Source: Tubulanus polymorphus
Lineage: Eukaryota; Nemertea; Palaeonemertea; Tubulaniformes; Tubulanidae
Direction of reading: 5' to 3'
Length of the DNA: 64,000 nucleotides
NCBI RefSeq assembly: GCF_964204645.1
Contig: NC_134028.1
Span: 27,315,722-27,379,721, forward strand
The notes under the pieces are model-generated. The model did no database searches. It was not told the DNA's origin and saw nothing but the letters and a program-made list of their open reading frames with translations. The translations under genes were made by a program, and so were the position numbers. Shown here piece after piece: positions 62,290 through 64,000 of this stretch (within the stretch, counting starts at the first letter, position 1; each line of letters starts with the position of its first letter).

Positions 62290-64000
62290 AGAGAAAAAAA
62301 TTCGTTTGTTAGAATTTGAATGAACTGAGGATATTTCCGGTTGAACAAAAGATAGAAGCTTTCTAAAACGCATTTCAATTCCCGATGTATCTCTATAGCA
62401 ACGTTTGTGTCAAAAAATGACACCGGAAATAAATTATCAGCGTAAATACAGACGAACAAAAGCATATGTTTCGATAATTCGCCAATTTTCCTCTTGTTTC
62501 GGGTTTCCGCCCGCGTCGCTCAATAAAACGGGAAGTTTTCTGGATCTGATCTGGATGATATTCGATGACCGTCCTATTTTCGAAATTCGTAAATTCTTAA
62601 GTCTATTTTGTCTGCGATCGATTTTGTTTTTTAGATATTTCTCTCGATCTTTTGAACGCACACCTCAATTTGGTCTTAATATACCACCAGTGAAACTATG
62701 CTGTCTGAATAAACCGTCGTCTTCTATATCAATTCCGCACTGTATTGAAATATCTCTAAAACGTCCTTCTTTTTCGTGTTGAAAGGTGGAAAGATTTTGA
62801 GTCATTGTTTGATTTTTAACGATACATTTCCCGCCTACGAATGATATTTGATGATTTGAAAATAATTTTGAACGGCAGGCATGGACAAATATCGTTCAAA
62901 TTGGTTTAGTTCACCTTGCTATAATGTCTGCATGCACTGGTTAATATGATATAGTTTATTGAGAATTCAATATCCAGACTTGAAATCGAATAGTCGTGTT
63001 TCTTGAACATAGTCCGATAGACGAACCGATCGGATCGAAAGATCATCAGGCAGGCAGGATTTTGTTCAACAATTAATGTATATGGGATTCTTTTTGAAAT
63101 ATAGAAATGGAAATTTCCGAATATGGATATCGGATATCAAAAAGGCAGCTGATGATTTACAACACTCCAATGCTGACGAGCAAACAAGCTGTGACGTCAT
63201 GTGCACGGTGTCTTAAGGTCTTAATGTTTTCAAGTGACATATGGCCATATTGCCGGTACTAAATACCATGGAACTATAAGCGAATAGTCCCTGAGATGGA
63301 GTGGCGTTCTATGTAATATCAGGTAAAATGGCCCGACCGTCGAAAATACCGCTAAACATTGAACTCCTTCCGTGGCCCTGATCGTGAGAACGCGTGGTAA
63401 ACCAAAGTTTTTCCTAAAATGGAACGCGCCACGGAAAACTGATACACCAATAGATAAATGAATTTTCTTTACCGTCTCTCCGTTGAATTTCCACTCGAAT
63501 TTCATTCACGATAAATGATTAATACGAACTCAAATTTTCCAGTTTTATTAACCCACGGCAGGCTGGATTAACCGCTAGGAATTTTTTCATACTTGGGAAA
63601 TTTTCGGCATGATTTATCCGACCTGATTTATCACTTAATAATAACACCATTGATAAAATACTATATCCGCGTCGAGACGATTCTATTACGAGAATCCCAC
63701 AATAAGGACGAGAAAATAATAAAGTTACTTCAGGTATCATTTTTTAAGCCTTATTTTCTTTTCGTTTGTCTGCTATGACATTTCGGATCAATTCATAAAA
63801 TCCGCTTTGAAAGCCGGTTTCGTAATGTTGTTTGTGAAGACGCGCGCACGCAATTAAGAATGAACATGTCAGTTCTGAAAAGCGCACGAAAGTACACTTG
63901 GGCGGTGTTGAATTCATAAAAATGGCATGAAAATGAGAAAAACCCGATAAATACCAATCACGACGCGCACTTCGAATAAGGTATGAAATAGATTTTTAAT
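62290..64000. other. Non-coding stretch to the window edge, nothing recognised
   Basis: Several open frames of 60-125 codons exist on both strands, but none has a recognisable domain, a plausible signal peptide or supporting splice sites. It may be intron or 5' flank of the lectin gene, whose first exons are not in the identified set. Confidence 0.5.

Noticed and set aside
62310-62810. Satellite-like words (TGAACTGA, AGGTGGAAAGATT) in the right flank
   Set aside because: The matches are under 15 bases with no alignment beyond them, so they are not evidence for a dispersed satellite monomer.
63230-63505. 91-codon minus-strand frame starting MKFEWKFNGETV, briefly Ig-like
   Set aside because: No conserved cysteines or later Ig strands, a stop directly upstream, and no acceptor site. 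Likely chance.

Overview
The window is eukaryotic and looks like an invertebrate animal chromosome. There are no bacterial operons. The right end carries a split gene with canonical GT..AG introns, and one of its domains (F-type lectin / fucolectin) is widespread in molluscs, other invertebrates and fish. I cannot name the species; a lophotrochozoan such as a mollusc is a guess from the lectin and transposon style.

Positions 1-55,623 (87% of the window) are one uninterrupted tandem satellite array. It has a 102-bp monomer, about 35% GC, and a dominant higher-order repeat of three monomer types (A-B-C, 306 bp), roughly 545 monomers in all. It is cut by the window at its left end and by an assembly gap (55,624-55,823) at its right. 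Inside it are nested larger duplications: a 1,632-bp unit, an 8.06-kb tandem duplication whose first copy is lengthened to 10.4 kb by an internal 2,322-bp tandem duplication, and further 2.0-kb and 3.1-kb units. The monomer length is divisible by three (34 codons) and one antisense frame of the consensus has no stop, so very long antisense open frames (up to 2,310 codons) exist. I read these as a property of the satellite, not as genes.

Behind the gap (55,824-57,475) lies a non-autonomous DNA transposon with inverted arms of about 495 bp around a 660-bp centre. It probably ends in CAGT next to a TA.

From 57,476 to 64,000 the sequence is single-copy with small repeats. It holds three exons of a secreted-type modular gene on the minus strand: one six-cysteine EGF-like exon and two exons that together form a complete F-type lectin domain. 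All exon junctions are phase 1, the usual layout of shuffled extracellular modules. The introns and flanks contain copies of a small palindrome-rich MITE, a pyrimidine-rich degenerate repeat and three 52-53-bp repeats. The start of the lectin gene lies further right, at or beyond the window edge.

The most notable result is the satellite itself: a three-monomer higher-order array with a stop-free 34-codon antisense phase, a GGGTTAGGG core in most A monomers, and readable amplification history.
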